Notes under the pieces: generated by a model
Seen by the model: only the letters and a program-made list of their open reading frames with translations
What the model was told of the DNA's origin: nothing
The model's database searches: none
In this document: positions 52,648 to 62,458 of the stretch, piece after piece
Position numbering within the stretch: the stretch's first letter is position 1
Layout of the letters: each line of letters opens with the position of its first letter
Translations under genes and position numbers: made by a program
DNA from: an uncultured Kordiimonas sp.
GTDB taxonomy: Bacteria > Pseudomonadota > Alphaproteobacteria > Sphingomonadales > Kordiimonadaceae
DNA length: 64,000 nt
Assembly: GCA_947492375.1 (NCBI GenBank)
Contig: CANLMI010000004.1
Span: forward strand, 62,001-126,000
Reading direction: 5' to 3'

Positions 52648-53751
52648 ATGGATATAACACTTATATTGTCGGTACTAATTTTATTGGTCGCGCCTTTGTT
52701 GGCACGGTTAATTGTACGTGCCCCGAGATTAAAGGTGGGATTTGATAGTTTTGTTGTTATTACGGTTTTGGGGCTAATTACCTTGACATTGCTACCTGAG
52801 GCACTTGCTCACGGTGGAGTTTTGGCGCTATTGGTTGCTGTGGCTGGATTTATTATGCCTTGGGCTGCCGAGAAACTTTTTCATAAAACAGAGGAAATGA
52901 CCCATAGAATTTTGCTGGTTATTGCCTCGTTTGCGCTTGTAATTCATGCTGCTAGTGATGGTGCTATCCTTGCTTTTGCCAGTGATGATATCGATGGATA
53001 TTTTCTTGCTGCCGGTATCTTGCTGCACCGGTTTGGGGTTGCGATTTCGGTTTGGTGGTTATTACGATCAGTTTTAAGTTCGGCAGGTGGCTATGTTGTT
53101 CTTGCAAGCTTGGGTGTCATGACACTGATTGGTTATTTCTTGGCGGCATTTGCAGGCGATTGGTATAATATTCCCCTCGCAGGCTATTGGCAGGCATTTG
53201 CTGCTGGTTCACTTTTGCATGTTGTTATGCACCCTCTTGGAAATGAATATCACGGGCAAGAGGGTGAAGATAAGGTGTCTGATACTTTGTTACCTCAACG
53301 GCTGGGAACAGCGTTCGGGATTCTCTTTATCATTGCCTTGATAGCTGCTCATTATTTGCATCACACTCCGGTTTCCACGCACGAATATCATGATCATTCA
53401 AATAGCCAGCATACAATTGATATGATGGTTGAAAGTGGTTTGCTTGTCGGCCCTATTTTAATTCTCATGCTGTTAATATCAGCGGTAATCGCACGTAGTC
53501 GTGGTAGCTCTTGGCGGAGCGCGCTCACGGGCCTTGAAAAGGCGGCACCATGGTCTGTCTTTGCATGGCTTGGTGTTTCAGGCTTTATGATATTATGGCC
53601 TGATGTTTTGCCAGTGGTTGAGAAAGGCTATGTTATCTTTCTGATATGGCTGGCGACTGTAACAATTATAACAGTCAGTATGGGCGCGCGCGCTTTCTTC
53701 AAACCACTGTTACCAAAATGGCTTGTCCATCAACATAGTCACTCGCACTGA
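52648..53751 (+). CDS. Polytopic membrane protein, ZIP-transporter-like
   Basis: A 367-residue protein with about nine to ten membrane helices. Conserved-looking positions are VLGLITLTLLPEALAHGG, LHRFGVAISVWW and LLHVVMHPLGNEYH in helices, plus His-rich segments (HHTPVSTHEYHDHSNSQH; C-terminal HQHSHSH). The Pro-Glu-Ala and His-containing helices and cytoplasmic or periplasmic His loops are like ZIP-type metal transporters, so zinc or another divalent metal is a fair guess. Confidence 0.6.
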   Translation: MDITLILSVLILLVAPLLARLIVRAPRLKVGFDSFVVITVLGLITLTLLPEALAHGGVLALLVAVAGFIMPWAAEKLFHKTEEMTHRILLVIASFALVIHAASDGAILAFASDDIDGYFLAAGILLHRFGVAISVWWLLRSVLSSAGGYVVLASLGVMTLIGYFLAAFAGDWYNIPLAGYWQAFAAGSLLHVVMHPLGNEYHGQEGEDKVSDTLLPQRLGTAFGILFIIALIAAHYLHHTPVSTHEYHDHSNSQHTIDMMVESGLLVGPILILMLLISAVIARSRGSSWRSALTGLEKAAPWSVFAWLGVSGFMILWPDVLPVVEKGYVIFLIWLATVTIITVSMGARAFFKPLLPKWLVHQHSHSH

Positions 53752-53832
53752 TGTTTATATAATACTCTTAATTTCATTGCATATTTGATATGAAACCGAT
53801 AGGGCTGTGAGCCATATTGAAGGAAATCCTTT

Positions 53833-54588
53833 ATGCGATTTAAAAATAAATCCATTTTGATTACAGGTGGAACCTCGGGCCTGGGAACCGCTGCTGCGCA
53901 TGCTTTTGCACGTGAGGGTGCTCAGGTTTGTTTTTGTGGTTTAAATGATGAAGACGGCCTGAAGATAGAGGCTGTACTTAGAGAAGGTGGCGGCAAAGCA
54001 GATTATCTATCTTGCGATGTCAGGGATGAAGCGTCAGTACAGCAATTTATTTCTGAGGCCATTGTTAAAATGGGCAAGATTGATATTGCCTTCAATAATG
54101 CCGGAATTAGCCATAAGGCAGCACGGTTTGCTGATCAGAATACGGATATCGTCGAAGATGTCTGGCGTACTAATGTGATGGGCGTTTGGTATGCCATGCG
54201 GTATGAGATTAAACATATGCTTGGCCAAGGCGGCGGTGCTATTATTAATACGGCTTCTATACTCTCAAAGTCCGGTGCTGAATGGATGGCGGCTTATGGT
54301 GCTACGAAACATGCGATTATTGGTTTAACGAAAAGTGCAGCTCTGGATTATGCGCATAAAAATATTCGAATCAATGCGGTATCGCCGGGGCCAATGTTAA
54401 CGCCAATGTTTGAACGTGCTTTAGATGATATTGGTGGCGATATGGATAAATTTGCTGGCGGATTTCCAAAAAATGGACCGGCTGACCCCAGTGATGTAGC
54501 AAAAACGGTGCTTTATCTTGCCAGTGAAGAAGCGTCTTACACCAACGGTGCAAACGTAATTGTAGACGGTGCGGCGAGCACTGGATAA
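53833..54588 (+). CDS. Short-chain dehydrogenase/reductase
   Basis: A 251-residue classical SDR: cofactor loop TGGTSGLGTAAA, NNAGIS, Ser in ILSKSGAEW and the Tyr-x3-Lys in AAYGATKHA; C-terminal PADPSDVAKTVLYLASEEA and NGANVIVDGA. Likely NAD(P)-dependent oxidoreductase of unknown substrate. Monocistronic by spacing. Confidence 0.9.
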   Translation: MRFKNKSILITGGTSGLGTAAAHAFAREGAQVCFCGLNDEDGLKIEAVLREGGGKADYLSCDVRDEASVQQFISEAIVKMGKIDIAFNNAGISHKAARFADQNTDIVEDVWRTNVMGVWYAMRYEIKHMLGQGGGAIINTASILSKSGAEWMAAYGATKHAIIGLTKSAALDYAHKNIRINAVSPGPMLTPMFERALDDIGGDMDKFAGGFPKNGPADPSDVAKTVLYLASEEASYTNGANVIVDGAASTG

Positions 54589-54700
54589 ACCAGATAATAG
54601 TTTGTTATCTTGAAAATGTTCACATTAAGTATCACATCCGTATAATATGTATATTAATGTAAGCTTCCAAGCCACACCGTCAAGAAAAGTGATATGATTT

Positions 54701-55774
54701 ATGAATATGATCAGTGCATGGTTCAGTAAGACATTTGCTGACACGCAAGTTGTATTACTTATCTTTGTAGTTCTGCTGTCGGCTATTAGCCTGACACTAT
54801 TTGGTAGTATGCTTGCTCCCGCTATTGCCGCTGTTGTTATCGCGTTCTTATTAGATGGACCGATCGAATGGCTTAAGAAAAGGGGCGTGAGGCCTTCTAT
54901 TGCGTTTTTCAGTGTTTTTGTTGGTTTTATTCTTCTAAGCATCATTATTCTTTTGGCGGTGGTTCCTCCTCTTGTAAAGCAGGTGACGCAATTCGTTAAT
55001 GACACGCCTGCTATGGTTGTGAGGGTTCAAAATGAATTGTTGGCGTTGCAGCAAAAATTCCCGGACCTTATTTCCGAAACACAAGTACAGGATTGGTTGA
55101 ATGGATTAGGCAATGAAATAGCTAATTTGGGGCCTAGGTTATTGGAATACTCGCTAAGTGGTGTTACGGGCGCTGTTACATTCATCATATATGCTGTTCT
55201 TGTTCCCATGATGGTGTTTTTCTTCTTAAAGGATAAGCGGGCTTTGTTGGCTTGGGCTGCCAAGTTTTTACCGTCTGATAAACCGCTTCTTGAACAGGTC
55301 TGGGGTGAAACGTTGCAGCGCGCTGGTGACTACTCACGCGGTAAGGTCTATGAAATTGTCATTGTAGGACTGTCGGCTTTTATTGCATATCAAATCATAG
55401 GGCTTCCCTATGCTACCTTACTTGCCGTAGCAACCGGATTAAGTGTTATAATTCCTTATATCGGCGCTGCCGCTGTTACGGTTCCTATTGTGCTTGTGAG
55501 CTATTTCCACTGGGGTATTGGAAGCGAAATGTTGATCGCAGTAACAGTTTATCTTGTTTTGCAAGCTCTGGACGGTAACGTTCTTGTACCCCTTTTATTT
55601 TCAGAAGTCGTGAATTTGCATCCTAATGCAATTATAATCGCAGTGCTTGTTTTTGGCGGACTTTGGGGTTTTTGGGGTGTTTTCTTTGCCATACCACTTG
55701 CAACAGTTGCAAATGCAATTATCAGGGCTTGGCAGGAACGTAGACAAAATATAAATACGACAATAACATCCTGA
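54701..55774 (+). CDS. AI-2E family transporter
   Basis: A 357-residue membrane protein of the AI-2E/PerM superfamily, about seven to eight helices. Family signatures include PAIAAVVIAFLLDGPIEWLKKRG, SGVTGAVTFIIYAVLVPMMVFFFLKD and ALDGNVLVPLLFSEVVNLHP. Exporter-type proteins; substrate not predictable. Confidence 0.88.
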   Translation: MNMISAWFSKTFADTQVVLLIFVVLLSAISLTLFGSMLAPAIAAVVIAFLLDGPIEWLKKRGVRPSIAFFSVFVGFILLSIIILLAVVPPLVKQVTQFVNDTPAMVVRVQNELLALQQKFPDLISETQVQDWLNGLGNEIANLGPRLLEYSLSGVTGAVTFIIYAVLVPMMVFFFLKDKRALLAWAAKFLPSDKPLLEQVWGETLQRAGDYSRGKVYEIVIVGLSAFIAYQIIGLPYATLLAVATGLSVIIPYIGAAAVTVPIVLVSYFHWGIGSEMLIAVTVYLVLQALDGNVLVPLLFSEVVNLHPNAIIIAVLVFGGLWGFWGVFFAIPLATVANAIIRAWQERRQNINTTITS

Positions 55775-55849
55775 TTTCATAAAGCTTTTGAAAATTTTCG
55801 AATTTGCGCTTACACTAAATCATGTGCCAACATCATCGAGATCAAACCA

Positions 55850-56197
55850 ATGATACAAGAATCGCGCAGTATAGTTTTTACCGAAGATGAATTAATCGAA
55901 GCATTAATACCACTATTAGATGCAAAAGAGGTTTCGACATCCAAACAGCCCCTTAAGGTGGAGACAGCTTTTGACAACGAAGGTGAGGTTGCTGTTACGT
56001 ATTTTCCTGCTGATGGATCAGACGGTGTTAGTTTTAACAGTCGAGAGATCGGTGCAGCAGTATTAAATCATTGTATAGAAATGGGTATTCCGTTGCCAAG
56101 AGGCTCTTATAAGGAACTGACTCTGCGTGGTGAAGAAGTTGCCCTTATCGTTAGGGTAGAGTCTGGTATTGGTACTGGTGAAAAGGGCGAGTCTTAA
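55850..56197 (+). CDS. Small conserved hypothetical protein
   Basis: A 115-residue acidic soluble protein (VFTEDELIEALIPLLDAKEV start; GVSFNSREIGAAVLNHCIEMG). No membrane segment or known motif. It is convergent with the cysteine synthase gene. Confidence 0.6.
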   Translation: MIQESRSIVFTEDELIEALIPLLDAKEVSTSKQPLKVETAFDNEGEVAVTYFPADGSDGVSFNSREIGAAVLNHCIEMGIPLPRGSYKELTLRGEEVALIVRVESGIGTGEKGES

Positions 56198-56223
56198 AAC
56201 TCACCCTATTTAATGGAATTTTG

Positions 56224-57141
56224 TTATTCGGTGGGCAGAAAGTCCGGTACAGATAAGTAACGCTCACCGGTGTCGTAACAAAAGCCTAAAACCCGGCTTC
56301 CTTTTTCAATATTCGCTAGTTTGTTTTCGATTGCCGCTAATGTTGCACCCGATGAAATACCGATTAGCATGCCTTCTTCTCGGGCAGCTCTGCGTGCCAT
56401 TTTCTTTGCGTGATCAGGGTCAACTTGAAGAACGCCGTCCAAAATATCGATATCCATAATATCAGGAACGAAGCCTGCGCCAATCCCTTGAATAGGGTGT
56501 GGGCCAGGGTCACCGCCGGAAAGAACAGGTGAGAGAGCAGGTTCAACTGCATATACCTTTAGGGCAGGCATTGCCTCCTTCATAACTTCGGCACACCCTG
56601 TTATGTGGCCACCAGTTCCAACACCTGTGATCATATAGTCCAACCCATCTGGAAAATCAGCGATAATTTCAGGGCCAGTTGTTCTTCTGTGAACATCTAG
56701 ATTGGCAGGGTTTGAGAATTGCTGAGGCATCCATGCATTTGATGTTTGTTCCAAAAGTTCACTTGCTTTTGCAAGAGCACCTTTCATACCTAATTCTTTA
56801 GGAGTGAGGACAAATTCAGCGCCATATGCAAGCATGAGCCTGCGCCGTTCGATCGACATCGATTCAGGCATAACAAGGATAAGCCTGTACCCTTTGACGG
56901 CAGCAACCATGGCAAGACCGATACCTGTATTGCCTGAAGTTGGTTCAATAATGACACCACCTTCTTTCAGGTCACCGTTTTGTTCAGCAGTTTCAATCAT
57001 TGCCAGTGCAATTCGGTCTTTGATTGATCCACCTGGATTTGTACGTTCTTGCTTGAGCCAGACTTCATGTTCCGGGAACATTCGCGTAAGGCGAATATGC
57101 GGGGTGTTACCAATAGTTTCCAGAATGGATTGCGCTTTCAC
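56224..57141 (-). CDS. Cysteine synthase (CysK/CysM-type)
   Basis: A 305-residue PLP enzyme; start at the GTG at 57141, eight bases after AGGAG, rather than the GTG at 57150 that touches it. The PLP Lys is in [27 protein letters not shown] and [10 protein letters not shown] bind substrate and phosphate; [13 protein letters not shown] is typical CysK. It forms cysteine from O-acetylserine and sulfide. The serine acetyltransferase gene lies directly upstream on the same strand. Confidence 0.93.
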   Translation of the reverse strand: MKAQSILETIGNTPHIRLTRMFPEHEVWLKQERTNPGGSIKDRIALAMIETAEQNGDLKEGGVIIEPTSGNTGIGLAMVAAVKGYRLILVMPESMSIERRRLMLAYGAEFVLTPKELGMKGALAKASELLEQTSNAWMPQQFSNPANLDVHRRTTGPEIIADFPDGLDYMITGVGTGGHITGCAEVMKEAMPALKVYAVEPALSPVLSGGDPGPHPIQGIGAGFVPDIMDIDILDGVLQVDPDHAKKMARRAAREEGMLIGISSGATLAAIENKLANIEKGSRVLGFCYDTGERYLSVPDFLPTE

Positions 57142-57206
57142 GGGATGCACTCCTATCGTTTGTAAATATTATTGTTTCTGGTTTGAACAGGATTGTTTCT
57201 GCAAGC

Positions 57207-58076
57207 TTAACGGTTTTTAGGCTGCATAGGAATCACTTCTTCGGTATCTGAGGCTTTAAACATAACACGAGACCATGCAGGAACGGATTTGGTTAACCAT
57301 ACATTGCCACCAATTACCGAATTTTGCCCCACAACTGTATCACCGCCAAGAATTGTTGCGCTGGCGTATATAACCACATTGTCTTCAATCGTTGGATGTC
57401 TTTTGGTAGAACGTGCAGCACGATCTACACGCAGAGCCCCAAGGGTAACACCTTGATAAATTTTAACATTATTTCCTATAATGGCTGTACCGCCAATAAC
57501 AACGCCAGTGCCGTGATCTATAAAAAATGACTTACCAATTGTGGCACCAGGGTGAATTTCTATTCCGGTTCGTTGGTGGGCCAACTCGCCCAGCATTCTG
57601 GGTAAGATGGGAATATCCTGTTTAAGGAGGAAATGGGCCACTCTATATACAACGATAGTGTAAAAGCCCGGATAGCTAACAATGACTTCTTCAAGTGAAT
57701 CTGCTGCTGGGTCGCCTTCTATCAAGGCTTCTGCATCGAGATGGCAGCTTTCAGCAATGATAGGTAATTGATCAATAAAATTACGCGTAAGTACCTTCAC
57801 TTCGGCTTCATTGGCAGTTGGCTTTGCTTGTTCAAGTAATTTGATCAGTGTTTGTTCTACGTCGAGAATTTGATCTTTCAGGTTAAGTCCCACATGATCT
57901 TCAATGGCAAACTGTGGGAACAGGACTGACATTGTTTTACGCATAAAAATACTGACTTTATGGAATCGTAAACCAGACGGCGCTTCATAGCGTGCCCGAT
58001 GGTTATCCAATCGATCAATTGTGGCTGTAAGTGTATCCACTGATTTTGGCTTTGCAGCAGTCTGCATAATTTCCAA
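57207..58076 (-). CDS. cysE: Serine O-acetyltransferase
   Basis: A 289-residue enzyme with left-handed beta-helix hexapeptides: HQRTGIEIHPGATIGKSFFIDHGTGVVIGG, NNVKIYQGVTLGA, KRHPTIEDNVVIYASATILG. His of IDHGTG and the preceding Asp are catalytic. The longer N-terminus resembles the EpsC/SrpH-type forms. It produces the substrate for the next gene, cysteine synthase, 65 bases downstream. Confidence 0.93.
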   Translation of the reverse strand: MEIMQTAAKPKSVDTLTATIDRLDNHRARYEAPSGLRFHKVSIFMRKTMSVLFPQFAIEDHVGLNLKDQILDVEQTLIKLLEQAKPTANEAEVKVLTRNFIDQLPIIAESCHLDAEALIEGDPAADSLEEVIVSYPGFYTIVVYRVAHFLLKQDIPILPRMLGELAHQRTGIEIHPGATIGKSFFIDHGTGVVIGGTAIIGNNVKIYQGVTLGALRVDRAARSTKRHPTIEDNVVIYASATILGGDTVVGQNSVIGGNVWLTKSVPAWSRVMFKASDTEEVIPMQPKNR

Positions 58077-58225
58077 CCTGATTAAAATCCATCCGAATCT
58101 GTAAAATAATATCTAGGCAGTGTATATCATGTACAAGGAATTCTAGGACGATAATTTCTTCACGATGTCGAGATTAAAGCTTACCTGAAACGTTGATTAT
58201 ATTACAGAAATTGACTTCTCATGAG

Positions 58226-58975
58226 TTACTTTGAAGGGAGAAGCTTTTGATACCCAACTTCTGAAACCAATCTGTTACTATCTTGTACAACCATTTCATC
58301 GAGGGTATCCATGAACGGGTCTTTTTCCAGACCTGAAGGTATTGGATCCTGTACTTTAAAGATGACTAAACCCGAGCGATGCCAAAACCCTTTAGTCCAG
58401 AAAACACCTGTATTTGTAGCAACAGGGTAAACATCAAGATTACCTTCTTTATGGATAAAGTAGGCACCGGGTTTTAATTTTCTGACCTCTCCAATTGGCA
58501 CACGTGTGGCTTGTGGGTATATAATTATTGGGCGACCTTCTTCTTTAACGCGCTGAGCGACATCAGCCATGCCTTTGTGCGCCTTACCAGATCTTCTATC
58601 GATACGAATTACGCCGATACGTTTAATAAGAGGGCCAATCATCGGGAGTTGAAAAAGTTCTTTTTTAGCAAGGGCAGTAACGTCCTGACGCAGCATATAG
58701 GTTAATATCGGGTCCATATAGCTTTGATGTGCAGCGGCAAGAATAAGCGCACCCTCAGTCGGTAGCTTTTCAGAACCGCGAAATTCATAACGGATACCCA
58801 TAATATATCGGGCGAGGAATAGTGATGTTTTGCAATAAATGTGGATAGCCGTACGTGTTGGTTTTTCTGTTTTAGCAAAAACCAATGGTAATACTGATGT
58901 GCAGTATATTATTGTAAAACTATAATAGGCCAGATTAAAAAATATTGACCGAATGCCATCCAGAACTGTTTTCAC
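58226..58975 (-). CDS. plsC: 1-acyl-glycerol-3-phosphate acyltransferase
   Basis: A 249-residue membrane-associated acyltransferase. HX4D motif in AAAHQSYMDPIL, GVIRIDRRSGKAHKG and IIYPQATRVP (block III, normally EGTR) are visible, with a hydrophobic N-terminus. It makes phosphatidic acid from lysophosphatidate. The block III change from Glu-Gly to Gln-Ala is common in the alphaproteobacterial branch. Confidence 0.9.
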   Translation of the reverse strand: MKTVLDGIRSIFFNLAYYSFTIIYCTSVLPLVFAKTEKPTRTAIHIYCKTSLFLARYIMGIRYEFRGSEKLPTEGALILAAAHQSYMDPILTYMLRQDVTALAKKELFQLPMIGPLIKRIGVIRIDRRSGKAHKGMADVAQRVKEEGRPIIIYPQATRVPIGEVRKLKPGAYFIHKEGNLDVYPVATNTGVFWTKGFWHRSGLVIFKVQDPIPSGLEKDPFMDTLDEMVVQDSNRLVSEVGYQKLLPSK

Positions 58976-59112
58976 CGTCTATCCTTATTGTACTTTTTAG
59001 CTTTAATATCTCTTGGCATTGTATCAGGGTTTGACACAAGAAAAAAATTGGATAGCTTCTATATGTGCTGTAAACACGTAGCAATGATAACCAGACTTAC
59101 AAGGATATAAGC

Positions 59113-59439
59113 GTGACTATTCAAGAAAAACGTGGGGATGATAGATTGCCAGTGCTTTGGAAAGGGCAATTAATGACCGCAGATAACGACTCTTTTCCTT
59201 GTGAGGTTCGTGATGTCTCGCTGGCTGGTGCTTTGATATCGTGTGATCACGAATTCGGTGACGATCAACAATTAATCCTGAAAATAGCCCAACTCGGTGA
59301 TTTTGCTGGTGTCATACGTTGGCGTGGGTCAAAACAATTAGGCCTCTTTTTGTTGGCAGGGCCAGATTTAATGCTCAAAAAGTTTGCGGAGGCGGCGGGG
59401 GCAGAAATTTCTGTTAAGCCGGAAACACCGCAAGAATGA
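59113..59439 (+). CDS. PilZ-domain protein
   Basis: A 108-residue single PilZ domain: the RxxxR-type RGDDRLPVLWKG at the N-terminus and DVSLAGALISC followed by a six-strand barrel (GVIRWRGSKQLGLFL). Likely binds cyclic-di-GMP. GTG start with AAGGA upstream. Confidence 0.8.
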   Translation: MTIQEKRGDDRLPVLWKGQLMTADNDSFPCEVRDVSLAGALISCDHEFGDDQQLILKIAQLGDFAGVIRWRGSKQLGLFLLAGPDLMLKKFAEAAGAEISVKPETPQE

Positions 59440-59594
59440 TGGCACTGTTCATTTAGGGCATTGCCTCTAAAACCAGAGTTTGAAAACGATAGCTAGTTTC
59501 ATGTATCTCGCTCTATTCAAGCGATGTGAGCCCGACTGCTTCCCAAGATTGTGATCCAGTTTATATTGATCGAGTGATACATTTACGTGTATCA

Positions 59595-59630
59595 ATATTC
59601 CCATATCTGCGTATATATGAATATATGAAT
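59595..59630. promoter_or_regulatory. ArsR-type operator before the regulator gene
   Basis: ATATGAAT occurs twice in tandem (59615-59622 and 59623-59630), and ATATTC at 59595-59600 pairs with GAATAT at 59619-59624. The site ends 22 bases before the ArsR start, fitting autoregulation. Confidence 0.5.
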
Positions 59631-59652
59631 ATAACTGTTTTGGGAGAAGGCA

Positions 59653-59994
59653 GTGCCAAGCAGACAATTAGTTGCGAAAGAGCTCGCGGAAATTTTTAAA
59701 TTGATGTCACACCCAGACCGGATCAGGTTGATCGAAGAACTGAAAGCTGACGAGAAAGATGTGAATACGCTTGCCGAGGTTTTGGATTTACCTGGACCAA
59801 GGGTTTCGCAGCACCTTAGCCTTCTTAAGTTGAACCGTATTGTTGAAGAACGACGGGACGGGCGCCACCATTTTTATCATTTAACTCAACCAGATATCGC
59901 TGATTGGGTTGTTAATGGACTTAATTTTGTTGAAGGCAGGATGGGCGGCATCAGTCAATCCAACATCAATGATGCCCGTAGGCTCTGGTCATAG
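59653..59994 (+). CDS. ArsR-family transcriptional regulator
   Basis: A 113-residue winged-helix repressor starting at GTG 59653 behind GGGAGAAGG. FKLMSHPDRIRLIEELK, LAEVLDLPGPRVSQHLSLLKLNRIVEERRDGRHHFYHL form the HTH and wing. No Cys metal site is present, so it likely senses something other than a heavy metal. It heads the cluster with carbonic anhydrase and the SulP transporter. Confidence 0.9.
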   Translation: MPSRQLVAKELAEIFKLMSHPDRIRLIEELKADEKDVNTLAEVLDLPGPRVSQHLSLLKLNRIVEERRDGRHHFYHLTQPDIADWVVNGLNFVEGRMGGISQSNINDARRLWS

Positions 59995-60027
59995 CAGATT
60001 AATAGAAAAACAGTAGAGGAAGTTATC

Positions 60028-60702
60028 ATGCCAAAATTTGCAGCAGGAATCGTAAGATTTCAGAACGAAGTATACCCGCAAAAAAGAGAATTATTTGAAA
60101 AGTTAAGTCAAGGCCAAGAGCCTGAAGCCCTTTTTATTACATGTTCAGATTCGCGAATCGAAACGGCGATGATCACGCAAACGAATCCAGGTGATCTCTT
60201 TATTTGTCGGAATGCAGGTAATATCGTTCCCCCGCATACCAGCCACACTGGCGGCATGACAGCCTCAATTGAATTTGCTGTAGCAGCTCTTAAGGTTCCA
60301 CATATTGTAGTTTGCGGTCATACGGAGTGCGGTGCCATGAAAGGTGCTATGAACACTGGTGGCCTGGATGCCTTACCTCATATCAAAGAGTGGCTTGGAT
60401 ACTCGAAAGCTGCCGTTGATATTGTGAGAGAGATTGGGAAAGACAAATCCGAGCAAGAGCGTATGGCGATGCTACTGGAGCAAAATGTTATCCTCCAATT
60501 GCAGCACCTTCGTACTCACCCAACTGTTGCAACGGCACTTGCGAAAGGCACTGTTGAGCTTCACGGCTGGGTTTATGACATTAAGACAGGTGGTGTCAGC
60601 GCGTATGATGAAACAACAAATTCATTTGTACTTGTGAATGACCGATATGCAGCTGAGTTTGCAGAATTAGCAGGTGCAGGCGACTGTAACCATAGTGCCT
60701 GA
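60028..60702 (+). CDS. Beta-class carbonic anhydrase
   Basis: A 224-residue enzyme. Zinc ligands: Cys and the Asp-Arg dyad in TCSDSRIE, His and Cys in CGHTECGAM. NAGNIVPPH and VVCGHTECGAMKG are family signatures. It interconverts CO2 and bicarbonate. The next gene encodes a SulP transporter, an arrangement typical of bicarbonate handling. GTG/ATG spacing indicates one operon with arsR and sulP. Confidence 0.95.
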   Translation: MPKFAAGIVRFQNEVYPQKRELFEKLSQGQEPEALFITCSDSRIETAMITQTNPGDLFICRNAGNIVPPHTSHTGGMTASIEFAVAALKVPHIVVCGHTECGAMKGAMNTGGLDALPHIKEWLGYSKAAVDIVREIGKDKSEQERMAMLLEQNVILQLQHLRTHPTVATALAKGTVELHGWVYDIKTGGVSAYDETTNSFVLVNDRYAAEFAELAGAGDCNHSA

Positions 60703-60729
60703 AACAGATTTTAATCCGGGAGCGATATA

Positions 60730-62379
60730 ATGAAGTATTTTGATACATCAAACCTGCGGGGGGATATAACAGGTGGCTTGACCGCAGGGATTGTGGCATT
60801 GCCGCTTGCCCTGGCGTTTGGTGAAGCTTCTGGTGCTGGTCCAATAGCCGGGCTATGGGGGGCCATTATTGTTGGTTTCTTTGCGGCCCTCTTTGGTGGT
60901 ACTAACACTCAGGTGACTGGTCCAACAGGGCCAATGGTGGTAGTATTTGCGGGTGTTTTCGCTTCACTAAGCGGAAATCCGGCTTATGTTTTTGCCGCAG
61001 TTGTCTTGGCAGGTTTAATCCAAATTTTATTTGGTGTCCTTAAATTAGGCCAATATATCCGTCTTGTTCCTTATCCTGTAATTTCAGGGTTCATGAGTGG
61101 TATTGGCGTGATTATTATTTTGCTTCAAACAGCTCGACTGTTTGGTCATGAACCCACAGGGGGTGGAACTATTCCAGCCATTACTGCAATTCCGGGCGCT
61201 GTAATGGATCCAAATTTTTCAGCGTTGATTATTGGCTTGGTTACACTGGCTATTATATTCTTATGGCCGAAATCTATTGGTAAATATATTCCCGGTGCAC
61301 TTGCGGCGTTGATCATTGGTACGTTATTAAGCCTTGCGTTGTCTGGAGCACCAATTTTGGGTGATATTCCAACTGGCTTACCGGAGTTTATGATTCCAAG
61401 TTTCTCTGGTGATACACTTGTAATTGTACTGGAAGCGGCCATCATATTGGCGTTGCTCGGTGCTATAGATAGTTTACTGACATCGCTTGTAGCCGATAAT
61501 ATGACCCGTACACGCCACCATTCAGAGCGTGAATTGATAGGTCAGGGTATTGGTAACACAATAGCTGGCTTTTTCGGCGCTATTCCGGGTGCTGGTGCAA
61601 CTATGCGGACGGTAGTTAATATTCGTTCCGGTGGCGAAACACGTATTTCAGGGATGATTCATTCCCTTATTCTTGTTGCTGTAGTTGTTGTATTGGCACC
61701 GCTCGCCTCTCAGATACCGCATGCTGTTCTAGCCGGTATTCTGGTTAAAGTAGGTTATGATATCATAGATGTATCCTATTTGAAAAATGCACACAAAGGG
61801 CCACGTTGGGATTTGGTTCTGATGGCGGTTGTTTTAGGTGTTACGGTATTTGTTGACCTTATTCAGGCTGTAGCGCTTGGCGTTTTCCTTGCGGCACTTG
61901 GTTTTGTGAAACAGCTTGCTGATGAGCAGCTACGTAATTTTGCAAAGGCTGAGCCAAAAGTAACGACAGAGGAAGAACGTGAAATTCTAGACCGTGCCAA
62001 AGGCCGTATCTTATTATTTGAATTTGGTGGGCCGTTAAGCTTTGGTGCGGCAGCGGATCTTGGGCATCAGGTTCGTGAGCGCTCTAAATCAGTGGCGCAA
62101 GCAATTGTTTTGGACTTTTCAGGTGTTCCTTTCATGGATGTATCAGCTGCACGCGCTGTTGAGACAATCGCATGTGACGCCGGCAAGAGTAATAAGATTG
62201 TATATGTGACAGGGATGAGTGATAAGATTGCCCAAATTCTAAACGGTTTGGATGCTGACCATTGTTTACCATCTGATACAAAATATGATGAACGTTTGGA
62301 TGCCCTAAGAGAAGCAATCAGAGTGATTGAAGATGCTGCACCCAAGGCAACGGATGGGTCCATAACTGCTGCTGAATAA
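60730..62379 (+). CDS. SulP-family anion (probably bicarbonate) transporter
   Basis: A 549-residue transporter. About 10-12 helices with the SulP signatures GLTAGIVALPLALAFGEASG, GTNTQVTGPTGPMVVVFAG and EREL.GQGIGNTIAGFFGAIPGAGA, then a C-terminal STAS domain (about 430-530, IVLDFSGVPFMDVSAARAVE). Coupling to carbonic anhydrase suggests bicarbonate as substrate, though sulfate is possible. Confidence 0.92.
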   Translation: MKYFDTSNLRGDITGGLTAGIVALPLALAFGEASGAGPIAGLWGAIIVGFFAALFGGTNTQVTGPTGPMVVVFAGVFASLSGNPAYVFAAVVLAGLIQILFGVLKLGQYIRLVPYPVISGFMSGIGVIIILLQTARLFGHEPTGGGTIPAITAIPGAVMDPNFSALIIGLVTLAIIFLWPKSIGKYIPGALAALIIGTLLSLALSGAPILGDIPTGLPEFMIPSFSGDTLVIVLEAAIILALLGAIDSLLTSLVADNMTRTRHHSERELIGQGIGNTIAGFFGAIPGAGATMRTVVNIRSGGETRISGMIHSLILVAVVVVLAPLASQIPHAVLAGILVKVGYDIIDVSYLKNAHKGPRWDLVLMAVVLGVTVFVDLIQAVALGVFLAALGFVKQLADEQLRNFAKAEPKVTTEEEREILDRAKGRILLFEFGGPLSFGAAADLGHQVRERSKSVAQAIVLDFSGVPFMDVSAARAVETIACDAGKSNKIVYVTGMSDKIAQILNGLDADHCLPSDTKYDERLDALREAIRVIEDAAPKATDGSITAAE

Positions 62380-62410
62380 GATATCTCGGCAATTGATAAA
62401 CTTTGTAGCG

Positions 62411-62458
62411 CCTCGATAATTTATGATCATTTTGATCAATACTTATCGGGGTGTTTTT
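62411..62458. terminator. Bidirectional terminator between sulP and the M16 gene
   Basis: CCTCGATAA (62411-62419) pairs with TTATCGGGG (62443-62451), G-U allowed, and TGATCA-ttt-TGATCA forms an inner stem; GTGTTTTT follows. It serves both convergent genes. Confidence 0.6.
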
